From assembly GCF_014773245.1 (NCBI RefSeq), contig NZ_JACWMX010000004.1, forward strand, positions 248,001-312,000: a DNA stretch of 64,000 bases. The letters run 5' to 3'. How positions within the stretch are numbered: the first letter of the stretch is position 1; every line of letters begins with the position of its first letter. Under the pieces are notes generated by a model. The model ran no database searches, had not been told where the DNA came from, and saw only the letters and a list, made by a program, of their open reading frames with translations. The DNA comes from Mucilaginibacter glaciei (GTDB lineage: Bacteria > Bacteroidota > Bacteroidia > Sphingobacteriales > Sphingobacteriaceae). This document shows positions 23,833 through 33,749 of the stretch, one piece after another. The translations under genes were made by a program, and so were the position numbers.

Positions 23833-26163
23833 ATGAAAAGTAAATATTTATTGCTGATGGCATTGGTACCTGCCGTTGCATCGGCACAAACCAAATGGGC
23901 CGAAACGAAGAGCGGCGATGTGGTGAAGGTGACCAACAAAGGCGGCCAAACCATCGGCTACTCGGCAACATCGGGGGTTAAAGTGATAACCGCTGATGGG
24001 CTGGCCTTTAAAGACCTGAACAAGAACGGCAAACTGGATAAATATGAAGACTGGCGTTTGCCGGTGGATGTGCGGGCCAAAGACCTGGCCTCAAAAATGA
24101 GCGTGGAGCAAATTGGGGGCTTGATGCTGTATAGCCGCCACCAATCTATCCCAACCATGCCGGGCGGCCCCTTTGCAGGGTTTTACAACGGCAAGGCATT
24201 TGGCGAAAGCGGCGCGGCCGCTTCCGATCTTTCCGATCAGCAAAAGAAATTCTTAAAGGAGGATAACGTGCGCCACGTGCTCATCACATCGGTACAAAGC
24301 CCCGAAGTTGCCGCCAAATGGAACAACAACGCGCAGGCCTATGTAGAAGGTATTGGCCTGGGTATCCCTAATAATAATAGTTCAGATCCTCGGCATGGTA
24401 CCGTGGCCAGTGCCGAGTTTAACGCCGGTGCAGGCGGTAACATTTCTATGTGGCCGGGTTCGTTAGGGTTAGCTGCCACGTTCGATCCTGCCGTTACACA
24501 AAATTTCGGCACCATAGCCGGGCAGGAATACCGTGCGCTGGGTATCGCAACCGCCTTGTCGCCACAGGTAGATATCGCAACCGACCCACGCTGGAACCGC
24601 GTAAGCGGCACCTTTGGCGAAGACCCGCAACTGGCCGCCGACATGGCACGGGCATATATCGATGGTTTCCAAACCTCCGCAGGTACAAAGGAAATTGCTA
24701 ATGGCTGGGGATACAACAGTGTTAACGCCATGGTAAAACACTGGCCGGGCGGCGGCGCTGGCGAAGGTGGCCGCGATGCACATTACGGTTTTGGTAAATA
24801 CGCGGTTTATCCGGGGAATAATTTTGCACAGCATTTTGTGCCGTTTACCCAGGGTGCATTTAAACTCAATGGTAAAACAGGGATGGCTGCTGCGGTAATG
24901 CCTTACTATACCATCAGCTTTAACCAGGATACCAAAAACCACGAAAACGTGGCTAACAACTACAACAAATACATCATTACCGATCTGCTGCGCAACAAGT
25001 ACCATTACGACGGTGTGGTTTGTACCGACTGGCTGGTAACCGGCGACGAGACCGTGATCAATAGTTTTTTGTCGGGTAAATCATGGGGGATGGAAAAGGC
25101 GACTATTGCCGAACGCCATTACAAGATCCTGATGGCGGGCGTAGATCAGTTTGGTGGCAATAACGATTTGGCCCCGGTGATGGGTGCCTACCAGATGGGC
25201 GTTAAAGAACATGGCGAAGCGTTTATGCGCGCGCGTTTCGAACAATCGGCGGTGCGTTTGTTAAGGGGCATCTTCCGCACGGGTTTGTTCGAAAATCCAT
25301 ACCTGGATGGAGAGGAAACCAAAGCCACTGTTGGTAAGCCTGAATTTATGGCCGCGGGTTACCAAACACAATTAAAATCTATAGTGATGCTAAAAAACAA
25401 AGGCGGCGTATTGCCTTTGCAAAGCGGCAAAACGGTGTACGTGCCTAAACGGTTCACCCCCGCAGGCAAAAATTTCCTGGGTATACCGTATCCGGAAAAG
25501 AACGAATACCCGGTAAATATAGAAACCGTTAAAAAATACTTTAAGGTGACCGACAATCCGGATGAAGCCGATTATGCACTGGTATTCATTGCCAGCCCGA
25601 TAGGCCACGGCGGGTATGATGCCGACGATGTTAAGAATGGCGGAAACGGCTATCTGCCGGTGTCTTTACAATACGGCAAGTACACTGCCGATAAAGCCCG
25701 CGCGGTAAGTTTGGCCGGTGGCGACCCTTTGGAGAAAACAACTAACCGCAGTTACAAGGGTAAGTCGGAAGTATCGACCAATGTAACCGACCTGGCGATG
25801 GTGAACGATACTTACGCCAAAATGAAGGGCAAACCGGTCATCGTATCTGTGAATATGAGCAACCCAATGGTTTTTGCCGAACTGGAAAAACAAGCCAGCG
25901 CTATCCTGACCGACTTTGGTGTGCAGGGCCAGGCTACCTTAGATATCCTGACCGGCAAAGCAGAACCATCGGCATTGTTACCATTGCAAATGCCATTAAA
26001 TATGGACATAGTAGAAACCCAGTTTGAGGATGTACCGCATGATATGAAATGCTTTACCGATAGCGAAGGCCACACGTATGATTTTGGTTACGGCCTAAAC
26101 TGGAAAGGCGTTATAAAAGATGCCCGCACCGCTAAATATGTAAAGGCATCGGCGAAGCCATAA
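23833..26163 (+). CDS. Glycoside hydrolase family 3 enzyme with EF-hand-like insert
   Basis: A 776-aa exported GH3 protein of a different subfamily from its neighbour. The signal peptide is KYLLLMALVPAVASAQ. Residues about 55-70 (DLNKNGKLDKYEDWR) match the calcium-binding EF-hand loop pattern. The barrel carries KHWPGGGAGEGGRDAH, and the nucleophile Asp (about residue 399) is in GVVCTDWLVTGD. The C-terminal sandwich includes the ANYALVFIASP-type region near 565. There is no clear fibronectin domain. It ends at a strong hairpin terminator. Confidence 0.92.
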   Translation: MKSKYLLLMALVPAVASAQTKWAETKSGDVVKVTNKGGQTIGYSATSGVKVITADGLAFKDLNKNGKLDKYEDWRLPVDVRAKDLASKMSVEQIGGLMLYSRHQSIPTMPGGPFAGFYNGKAFGESGAAASDLSDQQKKFLKEDNVRHVLITSVQSPEVAAKWNNNAQAYVEGIGLGIPNNNSSDPRHGTVASAEFNAGAGGNISMWPGSLGLAATFDPAVTQNFGTIAGQEYRALGIATALSPQVDIATDPRWNRVSGTFGEDPQLAADMARAYIDGFQTSAGTKEIANGWGYNSVNAMVKHWPGGGAGEGGRDAHYGFGKYAVYPGNNFAQHFVPFTQGAFKLNGKTGMAAAVMPYYTISFNQDTKNHENVANNYNKYIITDLLRNKYHYDGVVCTDWLVTGDETVINSFLSGKSWGMEKATIAERHYKILMAGVDQFGGNNDLAPVMGAYQMGVKEHGEAFMRARFEQSAVRLLRGIFRTGLFENPYLDGEETKATVGKPEFMAAGYQTQLKSIVMLKNKGGVLPLQSGKTVYVPKRFTPAGKNFLGIPYPEKNEYPVNIETVKKYFKVTDNPDEADYALVFIASPIGHGGYDADDVKNGGNGYLPVSLQYGKYTADKARAVSLAGGDPLEKTTNRSYKGKSEVSTNVTDLAMVNDTYAKMKGKPVIVSVNMSNPMVFAELEKQASAILTDFGVQGQATLDILTGKAEPSALLPLQMPLNMDIVETQFEDVPHDMKCFTDSEGHTYDFGYGLNWKGVIKDARTAKYVKASAKP

Positions 26164-26174
26164 TTTGATAGTTT

Positions 26175-26207
26175 AGCTTCGACAACTTTTTAAAAGTTGT
26201 CGAAGCT
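26175..26207 (+). terminator. Terminator of the GH3 pair
   Basis: A perfect stem AGCTTCGACAACTT / AAGTTGTCGAAGCT with a short T/A loop lies 11 nt after the stop. No long T-run follows, so efficiency is uncertain. Confidence 0.65.
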
Positions 26208-26349
26208 TTATAGAATTTCTGTCAAAAAAACACATAAATTATAGAGATTTTTAAAGATTTGTTCTTTTTTTAGTTAAAAACAGGCGAAAATCAGCTTTCG
26301 CATTGCTAAATACGTCGTTGAAACAGTAATGTGATAGTCTGTTATTTTT

Positions 26350-26519
26350 ACCACAGAGAACACAGAGATTTCACAAAGGGCACAGAGATTTAATAAACTT
26401 TGTGCTCTTAGTGGTTAAAGCAGATGCTATTAATTATTCTCTGTGGTAGAACGCGTGCTATGCTTTGTGCCCTCTGTGGTTAATCAATATTCTATTCTTT
26501 GGGTTCTCTTTGGTTAAAA
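26350..26519. repeat. Intergenic palindrome, CACAGAGA word family
   Basis: The 395-bp gap before the carboxylesterase gene has no ORF. Its main content is direct words (CACAGAGAACACAGAG, AAGGGCACAGAG) on the left and inverted words (CTTTGTGCTCTTAGTGGTTA, CTCTGTGGTAGA, CTTTGTGCCCTCTGTGGTTA) on the right. It is an imperfect long hairpin of tandem words. It is not a CRISPR array: there is no constant repeat or spacer length. Confidence 0.6.
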
Positions 26520-26558
26520 CATAAATAAAACCACATATATTTACATTAAACCTATTAT

Positions 26559-28091
26559 ATGAAACGCTTCCTGTCGCTGCTCACGCTCCTGTCAATCGGG
26601 CTATTTACTTATGCCCAGTCGTTTAAAGTTGTAAAAACGGATGCGGGGCCAATCTCGGGTACACAAAGCAGCGATGGCGTGGTACATATATTTAAAGGCA
26701 TCCCCTTTGCCGCCCCACCCGTTGGCGATTTGCGCTGGAAGGCACCACAACCGGTTAAGCCCTGGGCAGATGTAAAGGCCTGTACCGAGTTTGCCAAAAG
26801 CCCCATGCAGGCCAAGCCTAACGAATTTGGCGTTTATACCCGGGAGTTCCTGATCAAAGATGAGCCGCTAAGCGAAGACTGCCTTTACCTGAATGTATGG
26901 ACAGGCGCTAAAACAGCGGCAGAAAAACGCCCGGTTATCGTTTGGATCTATGGCGGCGGCTTTGTAAGCGGGGGCACCAATGTGCCTATTTATGATGGCG
27001 AAGCACTAGCCCGCAAAGGGGTGATATTGGTGAGCGTTGCCTATCGTGTTGGGATATTTGGATTCTTTGCACACCCGGAATTAACTAAAGAGTCGCCTAA
27101 CCATGCATCCGGTAATTACGGGTTAATGGATCAACTGGCGGCATTAAAGTGGGTGCAAAAAAACATCGCAGCATTTGGCGGCAACCCCAATAATGTGACC
27201 ATAGCCGGGCAGTCTGCCGGGTCGATGAGTGTAAATTATTTAGTGGCTTCACCTTTAACTAAAGGCTATTTTAATAAGGCAATAGCCGAAAGCGGTGCGC
27301 ATATGTTACCCGGAAAAGGAAGCGGGGTTTCCTTAGCTGAAGCAGAAAAAGGTGGGGTATCAACCGCAACCGATCTGCATGCGGCTACCCTTGCTGATTT
27401 AAGAAAGCTACCGGCTGAAGAACTGCTTAAACAGAATAATTTCCGCCCTATAATTGATGGCCTCTTTTTACCGGAAGTGCCTGCGGATATTTTCGCATCG
27501 AATAAAGAGAACCAGGTACCTTTACTTACCGGTTGGAACGAAGACGACGCTTTTATCGGCACAGTAAAAAATGCTGCCGACTACACCGCAGGTATCAATA
27601 AGCGCTTTGGCGATAAGGCCCCGCAGGTTTTAAAACTCTATCCCGGGGCTACGGATGCCGACGCTGAAAGATCCCAGATCAGGATGTCGCGCGATGGAAT
27701 GTTTGGCGTACAAAACTACAGCTGGGTAAATCAGCAAAGTGCCAAAGGTAAAACCAAGGTTTACCTGTACCGCTTTACCCGCCGCATGCCTGCTACCGAA
27801 GCGTTTAAAAAATATGGCGCGTTCCACACCGGCGAGGTGGGTTATGTATTCAATAACCTCAAATTTTTGAACCGCCCTTTTGAACAGGTAGACCAGCAAC
27901 TGGCCGAAACCATCTCAAGCTATTGGGTGAATTTTGCCCGCACAGGCAACCCAAATGGCCCGGTCTTGCCTAACTGGCCGGAGTATAATACAACTACCGC
28001 TCAAACCATGATTCTTGGTGAGAAGCCTGCAGCCGTAACGCTACCCGATAAAGCCGCATTAGACTATACAGTGAAAGAGATTATGAAGTAA
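26559..28091 (+). CDS. Type B carboxylesterase
   Basis: A 510-aa exported alpha/beta hydrolase. The signal peptide is KRFLSLLTLLSIGLFTYAQ. The oxyanion-hole motif GGGFVSGG lies near residue 130, the nucleophilic Ser (residue 219) lies in AGQSAGSM, and the catalytic His is in GAFHTGEVGYVF. EDCLYLNVW is the family signature 2. It cleaves ester bonds of carbohydrate substituents or small esters in the periplasm. The context between GH3 and GH78 genes suggests removal of acyl groups from plant glycans or glycosides. Confidence 0.92.
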   Translation: MKRFLSLLTLLSIGLFTYAQSFKVVKTDAGPISGTQSSDGVVHIFKGIPFAAPPVGDLRWKAPQPVKPWADVKACTEFAKSPMQAKPNEFGVYTREFLIKDEPLSEDCLYLNVWTGAKTAAEKRPVIVWIYGGGFVSGGTNVPIYDGEALARKGVILVSVAYRVGIFGFFAHPELTKESPNHASGNYGLMDQLAALKWVQKNIAAFGGNPNNVTIAGQSAGSMSVNYLVASPLTKGYFNKAIAESGAHMLPGKGSGVSLAEAEKGGVSTATDLHAATLADLRKLPAEELLKQNNFRPIIDGLFLPEVPADIFASNKENQVPLLTGWNEDDAFIGTVKNAADYTAGINKRFGDKAPQVLKLYPGATDADAERSQIRMSRDGMFGVQNYSWVNQQSAKGKTKVYLYRFTRRMPATEAFKKYGAFHTGEVGYVFNNLKFLNRPFEQVDQQLAETISSYWVNFARTGNPNGPVLPNWPEYNTTTAQTMILGEKPAAVTLPDKAALDYTVKEIMK

Positions 28092-28176
28092 GCCGCTGTC
28101 AGCAATTAAGTTTCAAAAGGATGTTGCTTTGTGTAAACCTACTGTTTTTATAATAAATTGATTGTCAATTATTTAA

Positions 28177-30591
28177 ATGATAAAGTTAGTGAAATATGTA
28201 AACCTTTGTAAACCCATTTTGGGGTTGGCAACAGGCCTGCTGTGCTTTCTTATCGTTAATCCTGCCCTATCACAAACCATCAATCCGGCTATTCTGAGTA
28301 GCCCCTGGAAAGCCCAATGGATAGCCGCACCCAACGAACCGGCTAAGGGATATGGGGTTTACAATTTCCGCAAACGTGTTGATCTGGCGGCGAAGCCGGC
28401 CAGGTTCATCATCCACGTATCGGCAGATAACCGGTACAAGCTCTATGTAAACGAACGCCTGGTATCATTAGGCCCTGCCCGTGGCGACCTCTATTATTGG
28501 AACTTCGAGACGGTTGACATAGCACCTTACCTATCGGCAGGGAAAAATACGATAGCGGCCATTGTATGGAATGAGGGTGATGTACGCGCCGAAGCCCAGA
28601 TCTCTGACCGGACCGGTTTTATTCTGCAAGGGGACACCGAAGCGGAGGAAATACTAAATACCAATAAGACCTGGAAATGCATTCGTAACAAAGCTTATCA
28701 ACCCCTTACGGGCATTGGCTACTCTACTTATTACGTGGCCGGGCCCGGCGAAATGGTGGATCAGCACCAAACCACAAAAGGGTGGATGGTAAATGACTTT
28801 GACGATAACAGCTGGCTAAATGCTTCGCGGATAGATAATGGCAACCCCAAAGGAACAGTCAATGCGTCCGGGTGGATGCTGGTACCATCATCATTACCAC
28901 AAATGGAATTGAAAGGGCAACGTTTGGCTACCACGCGTTGGGCGAAGGGTATCACATTGCCGGCAGCTTTCCCGGCAACCAGGCAGGCGGTTACGATCTC
29001 GGCCAATACAACTGCTTCCATCCTGTTGGATCAATCCTACCTGACCAATGCCTACGTTACCCTCAACCTGAGTGGCGGCGACAAGGCAGGGATCTCGCTT
29101 ACCTATGCCGAATCGCCGATGGTGAATGTGGGGAACACTTACCAGATGGTCAAACCTAACCGTAACGAGGTGGAAGGCTATAAATTTGTTGGCCGTAAGG
29201 ATAGCATCACCGCCGACGGTACTACCAATCAAACCTTTACTACGCTGGCATTCCGTACCTTCAGGTATATACTGGTTAACATCACCACGCACGAGCAACC
29301 GCTGGTTATCGAAGACCTTTACGGCACTTTTACCGGCTACCCCTTCAAACAAAACGCAATGCTGCAAACCGCCAATCCCGAGCTGCAACAGATGCTGGAT
29401 ATAGGCTGGCGAACCGCCCGCTCCTGCGCGGTTGAAACCTACTTCGATTGCCCTTATTACGAACAATTGCAATACATTGGCGATGGGCGCATACAGGCAC
29501 TGATATCTTACTATAATAGCGGCGACGACCGGCTGGCCCGTAGTGCCCTTAACCAAATGGATCACTCCCGCCTGGCAGAGGGTATCACTTTGAGCAGGCA
29601 CCCGTCATCCACCCCGCAGATCATATCTACCTTTTCGCTATGGTATATTTCCATGCTGCATGATTATTGGATGTACCGCAACGATGCCGACTTTGTAAAA
29701 AACAAAATGGATGGTGTGCGGCAGGTGCTGGCCTTCTTCAGCAAATATCAGCAGGCCGACGGCTCCTTAAAAAACCCGCCCTACTGGCGATTTGTAGATT
29801 GGGTAGGTAACACAGGGTGGTTCTTTGGTCAGCCGCCAAAGGATGCAAACGGCAACTCGGCCATATTGGATATGCAGCTATTATGGACATACCGGCAAGC
29901 CGCCGAATTGGAGGCCCAATTAGGCTTGCCGGTTTACGCGCAAATGTACCGTGAAAAAGCGGCGCAGTTAAAGGCAACCATCCAAAAAAAGTATTGGGAT
30001 GCCGGCAAAAAGCTTTACGCAGACACAAGGGACAAGCAAAGCTTTTCTCAACATGCTAACGCATTAGCCATTCTGAGCGGTATGGTAAGCGGCTCTGCAT
30101 TGGCCCCCTTTGCTAAAAAGCTGGAAAAGGATACCGCTTTAACGCAGTGCACCATCTACTTTAAATACTACTTGCACCAAGCTTTGGTTAAAGGCGGCTT
30201 GGGTGACGACTACATGAACTGGATGGATGTTTGGCGCAACAACATCAAAATGGGCCTGACCACCTGGGCCGAGATCAGTGACCTGGAGCACGTACGGTCG
30301 GATTGCCATGCCTGGGGTGCCAGTCCTAATATTGAATTCTACCGTACCGTTTTAGGGATAGATAGCTATGCGCCCGGCTTTGCCAAAATAAAAATAGAAC
30401 CGCACCTTGGCCAAATGCAATCCGCATCCGGCCAGATCCCTCATCCCAACGGAAAGGTAATTGTAAGTTATGCTAATATTGACGGCAAATGGCTGATGGA
30501 CTTAACCCTGCCGGTTAAAACGACAGGTACCTTTGTTTGGAAAGGAAAAAGCTACCCTTTAAAAACTGGCAGGAACGCCTTGCGGATATAG
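28177..30591 (+). CDS. Alpha-L-rhamnosidase-like (GH78) enzyme
   Basis: An 804-aa exported protein with a signal peptide ending ALSQ near residue 33. The N-terminal region has beta-sandwich domains with ADNRYKLYVNERLVSLGP, as in GH78 accessory domains. The (alpha/alpha)6 barrel starts about residue 390, with TYFDCPYYEQLQYIGDGR, which carries the likely general acid, and ends with SDCHAWGASPNIEFY. This DCP...E and SDCHAWG combination is typical of GH78. It would release rhamnose or a related sugar from glycosides or pectic side chains. Confidence 0.88.
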   Translation: MIKLVKYVNLCKPILGLATGLLCFLIVNPALSQTINPAILSSPWKAQWIAAPNEPAKGYGVYNFRKRVDLAAKPARFIIHVSADNRYKLYVNERLVSLGPARGDLYYWNFETVDIAPYLSAGKNTIAAIVWNEGDVRAEAQISDRTGFILQGDTEAEEILNTNKTWKCIRNKAYQPLTGIGYSTYYVAGPGEMVDQHQTTKGWMVNDFDDNSWLNASRIDNGNPKGTVNASGWMLVPSSLPQMELKGQRLATTRWAKGITLPAAFPATRQAVTISANTTASILLDQSYLTNAYVTLNLSGGDKAGISLTYAESPMVNVGNTYQMVKPNRNEVEGYKFVGRKDSITADGTTNQTFTTLAFRTFRYILVNITTHEQPLVIEDLYGTFTGYPFKQNAMLQTANPELQQMLDIGWRTARSCAVETYFDCPYYEQLQYIGDGRIQALISYYNSGDDRLARSALNQMDHSRLAEGITLSRHPSSTPQIISTFSLWYISMLHDYWMYRNDADFVKNKMDGVRQVLAFFSKYQQADGSLKNPPYWRFVDWVGNTGWFFGQPPKDANGNSAILDMQLLWTYRQAAELEAQLGLPVYAQMYREKAAQLKATIQKKYWDAGKKLYADTRDKQSFSQHANALAILSGMVSGSALAPFAKKLEKDTALTQCTIYFKYYLHQALVKGGLGDDYMNWMDVWRNNIKMGLTTWAEISDLEHVRSDCHAWGASPNIEFYRTVLGIDSYAPGFAKIKIEPHLGQMQSASGQIPHPNGKVIVSYANIDGKWLMDLTLPVKTTGTFVWKGKSYPLKTGRNALRI

Positions 30592-30873
30592 AATTGGGAT
30601 TGTTAGCCGATAACATAAATTCGCTTACTCCGTTTAAGTTTAGCCAATGTCATAAAAACAACTCATTTTAATCATCAAAAACCTTTTTTGTTATAAAGGG
30701 GTTACTATTGCATTGTTGCATCACAGCCAAACGAACTTGCATTAATTTGGCTGCTTTAACATAATTGATAGGGTGTTTAATATTATAGCTAAATAATATC
30801 TATTTAATATTAAAAATGTGATATTTACACCACAAACCTGAACGGACGTTCAAAAACATTTATCACCGTCTGC

Positions 30874-31629
30874 ATGAAAACTATACCTGCTCAAGTAAAG
30901 ATCCTTTCCATTGATATCGGTGGTTCCAGCATCAAAGCAACAATCCTTAACAATAAAGGCGAGCTTAAAATGGATTACAACAAAGTTGTAACGCCAAAGC
31001 CTGCCAATCCCGAAAGTGTTATTAAAGCCATTAAAGTGTTAGTAGAGAAATTCCCCGGGTACGATTACGTATCTGTTGGTTTCCCCGGTTATGTACGTAA
31101 TGGGGTGGTTAAAACCGCACCTAATTTGGGCGACAGCTTTTGGAAGGATATTGATTTTCGTAAACAGTTGGAAGCTGCTTTAGGTAAACCAACACAAGTG
31201 GTTAATGATGCCGACATGCAGGGCCTTGGCGTGGTGAGCGGTAAGGGGCTGGAAATGGTAATCACCCTGGGTACCGGTTTTGGGACGGCTTTGCTAATGG
31301 ACGGGCACCTGCTGCCACATTTAGAGATAGCACATCACCCGGTTTCAAAGGGGCGCGACTATGATGCATTCATTGGCGATAAAGCACTTGATGAGATAGG
31401 TGAAAAAAAATGGAATAAACGCATCCGTAAGGTTTTTAAGATCCTGAAAACAGTATTCAATTACGACACTTTATATATAGGCGGCGGCAATTCCGATCTG
31501 CTCGATTTTAAGTTGGATAAGAATATGAAAATAGTAACCAATGCCGATGGCATTAAAGGCGGGGCACGTTTGTGGCAGGAAGACAAGCACCCGGTTACGC
31601 ATACAGCAATGGCCACACCATCAAAATAA
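30874..31629 (+). CDS. ROK-family sugar kinase, polyphosphate-glucokinase-like
   Basis: A 251-aa ROK protein. The phosphate-binding loop is SIDIGGSSIKAT near residue 12 and the second is TLGTGFGTALL near residue 130. It lacks the zinc-binding CxCGxxGCxE motif of most ROK proteins, as PpgK-type kinases do, and LEIAHHP replaces the usual LELGH. It would phosphorylate glucose to glucose-6-phosphate. It heads a cluster of pentose phosphate genes and ends 21 bp before tkt, which fits the supply of substrate to zwf. ATP or polyphosphate as donor cannot be decided. Confidence 0.85.
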   Translation: MKTIPAQVKILSIDIGGSSIKATILNNKGELKMDYNKVVTPKPANPESVIKAIKVLVEKFPGYDYVSVGFPGYVRNGVVKTAPNLGDSFWKDIDFRKQLEAALGKPTQVVNDADMQGLGVVSGKGLEMVITLGTGFGTALLMDGHLLPHLEIAHHPVSKGRDYDAFIGDKALDEIGEKKWNKRIRKVFKILKTVFNYDTLYIGGGNSDLLDFKLDKNMKIVTNADGIKGGARLWQEDKHPVTHTAMATPSK

Positions 31630-31650
31630 TTACCTTTCTTAATAAATACA

Positions 31651-33657
31651 ATGGAGAAACAGAACCAAGAACTGGAAAAATTAGCAATAGATACCGTAAG
31701 GATACTTTCTGCTGATGCTGTACAAAAAGCAAATTCGGGCCACCCGGGCACGGCAATGGCTTTAGCACCAATGGGCCACGTATTGTGGACAAAGTTTTTA
31801 AATTATAACCCAAAGAACCCTGATTTTACAAACCGCGATAGGTTTATCTTGTCTGCAGGTCACGCTTGTATCTTACAATACAGCTTCTTGTATTTAACAG
31901 GTTACGATCTTTCTTTAGATGATATCAAGCAATTTCGCCAGTTAAACAGCAAAACGGCGGGCCACCCCGAATACGGATTGGCACCGGGCGTTGATGTAAC
32001 TACCGGCCCGTTAGGCCAGGGTTTTGCAAATGGTGTTGGTTTTGCCATCGCTCAAAAGCATTTAGCTGCACGTTATAACAAGCCGGGATTTGACCTGTTT
32101 AATTATAATATCTATACCATCTGCAGTGATGGTGACATGATGGAAGGTGTAACATCTGAGGCGGCTTCATTAGCGGGCCACTTGCAATTGGGCAACCTGA
32201 TCTATCTATATGATGATAACCACATTTCTATCGAAGGCAGTACGGATATTGCCTTTAATGAAGATGTATCCGCGCGTTTCCGTGCATACGGCTGGCAGGT
32301 GCAGGAGGTAGCAGATGTTAACGATACCCACGCTTTAGAGTTGGCATTGATCAACGCTAAAACCGAAACACAGAAACCATCATTGATCCGTGTTCGGTCA
32401 TTGATCGCTTATGGCAGCCCAAATAAATCGGGCACTGCGGGCTCACACGGTTCGCCGCTGGGTGCTGATGAGATCAAACTAGTAAAAGAGTTCTTTGGTT
32501 TCGACCTTGAAAAATCATTCGAGGTGCCTGCCGAAGTATTAAAATACTACAACGAAAAAGGCGCACGTGGTGAAAAAACCGAAGCCAAATGGAACGAGCT
32601 TTTCGCAAAATACAAGGAGAAATTCCCTGAGTTAGCTGCCGAATACGAAGCTGCCTTTGCAGGCGAATTACCTAAAGGCTGGGCAGATAAGTTACCGGTA
32701 TTTAAAGCATCCGACCCTAAAATGGCAACCCGCCAGGCATCTGGTAAAGTACTGAATGCGGTTGCAGCAAGCCTGCCAAACTTAATTGGTGGCGCGGCAG
32801 ATCTGGCACCATCTACAGAAACTAATTTAAAAGAGTTTACCTCATTTACGTCGGAGAACAGGGCTGGCCGCAATTTCCACTTCGGGATCCGCGAGCATGC
32901 AATGGGTTCTGCATTAAACGGTATGGCCTTAACCAAAGGCGTGTTACCGTTTGGCGCAACATTCCTGCAATTCTCTGATTATATGCGCCCGCCGATCCGC
33001 TTGGCAGCCATCATGAAGATAAGCCCGATATTTGTTTACACCCATGATAGCATTGGTTTAGGCGAAGACGGTACTACGCACCAACCGGTAGAGCATTTAG
33101 CAACACTGCGCGTGATCCCTAATGTTACCGTTATCCGCCCGGCAGATGCTAACGAAACTGCATTTGCCTGGAAGGTTGCCATAGAGAAAAAAGGTGGCCC
33201 TACTGTATTGATCTTTACCCGCCAGGGTTTACCGATTTTAGATCAGGATAAATATGGCAAGGCAGAGAATTTAGAAAAAGGCGCATACGTTTTATCTGAA
33301 GCCAGCAAGGGTATCGACCTGATATTGATGGCGACAGGATCTGAAGTAGCCCTGATCATGGAAGCACAGGCTAAGTTAGAGGCCGAAGGGATCTCTACAC
33401 GGGTTGTAAGTATGCCATCATGGGAGTTGTTTGAGCAACAGGATGCCGCTTACAAAGAATCGGTATTACCTAAAGCGAGCCGCAAACGTTTAGCCGTTGA
33501 AATGGCATCACCAATGGGATGGCATAAATATACCACCGACGAAGGCGATATGTTAGGCATGACCACCTTTGGTGAATCGGCCCCGGCAGAAGACCTGTAC
33601 AAGCACTTTGGCTTCACGGTAGAAAACGTAGTTAAAAAGGCGAAAGCATTGTTGTAG
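31651..33657 (+). CDS. tkt: Transketolase
   Basis: A 668-aa ThDP enzyme that moves two-carbon units between pentose and glycolytic sugars. The signature AVQKANSGHPGTAMALAPMG lies at the N terminus, and the ThDP motif SDGDMMEGVTSEAASLAGHL near residue 157. The second conserved motif is GEDGTTHQPVEHLATLR. Full-length and in one chain, as in E. coli TktA. It follows the ROK kinase by 21 bp and precedes rpiA, separated by a repeat element. Confidence 0.97.
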   Translation: MEKQNQELEKLAIDTVRILSADAVQKANSGHPGTAMALAPMGHVLWTKFLNYNPKNPDFTNRDRFILSAGHACILQYSFLYLTGYDLSLDDIKQFRQLNSKTAGHPEYGLAPGVDVTTGPLGQGFANGVGFAIAQKHLAARYNKPGFDLFNYNIYTICSDGDMMEGVTSEAASLAGHLQLGNLIYLYDDNHISIEGSTDIAFNEDVSARFRAYGWQVQEVADVNDTHALELALINAKTETQKPSLIRVRSLIAYGSPNKSGTAGSHGSPLGADEIKLVKEFFGFDLEKSFEVPAEVLKYYNEKGARGEKTEAKWNELFAKYKEKFPELAAEYEAAFAGELPKGWADKLPVFKASDPKMATRQASGKVLNAVAASLPNLIGGAADLAPSTETNLKEFTSFTSENRAGRNFHFGIREHAMGSALNGMALTKGVLPFGATFLQFSDYMRPPIRLAAIMKISPIFVYTHDSIGLGEDGTTHQPVEHLATLRVIPNVTVIRPADANETAFAWKVAIEKKGGPTVLIFTRQGLPILDQDKYGKAENLEKGAYVLSEASKGIDLILMATGSEVALIMEAQAKLEAEGISTRVVSMPSWELFEQQDAAYKESVLPKASRKRLAVEMASPMGWHKYTTDEGDMLGMTTFGESAPAEDLYKHFGFTVENVVKKAKALL

Positions 33658-33748
33658 ATGTGAGATTTGAGATATGAGACGTGAGATGAGCTTCGATTGC
33701 TTATCTTTTTTCTCATATCTCCCATCTCATATCTCATATCTCTCGAAG
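33658..33748. repeat. Intergenic palindrome, GAGATATGAGATG word family
   Basis: The left arm is GAGATTTGAGATATGAGACG with GAGATG; the right arm has TCATATCTCCCATCTCATA and TCATATCTCTCG. It fills the whole gap between tkt and rpiA inside a probable operon. Confidence 0.65.
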
Positions 33749-33749
33749 A

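Noticed and set aside
24339..25005. Long antisense ORFs opposite the second GH3 gene
   Set aside because: High-GC coding bias of the sense strand produces open antisense frames; no start context or family match.
26350..26519. CRISPR-like array
   Set aside because: Repeat units vary in length and sequence, spacers are not constant, and half the units are inverted. No cas gene is near.
28894..29601. A 235-aa antisense ORF inside the GH78-like gene
   Set aside because: The sense gene has signal peptide and catalytic motifs; the antisense product looks like no family.
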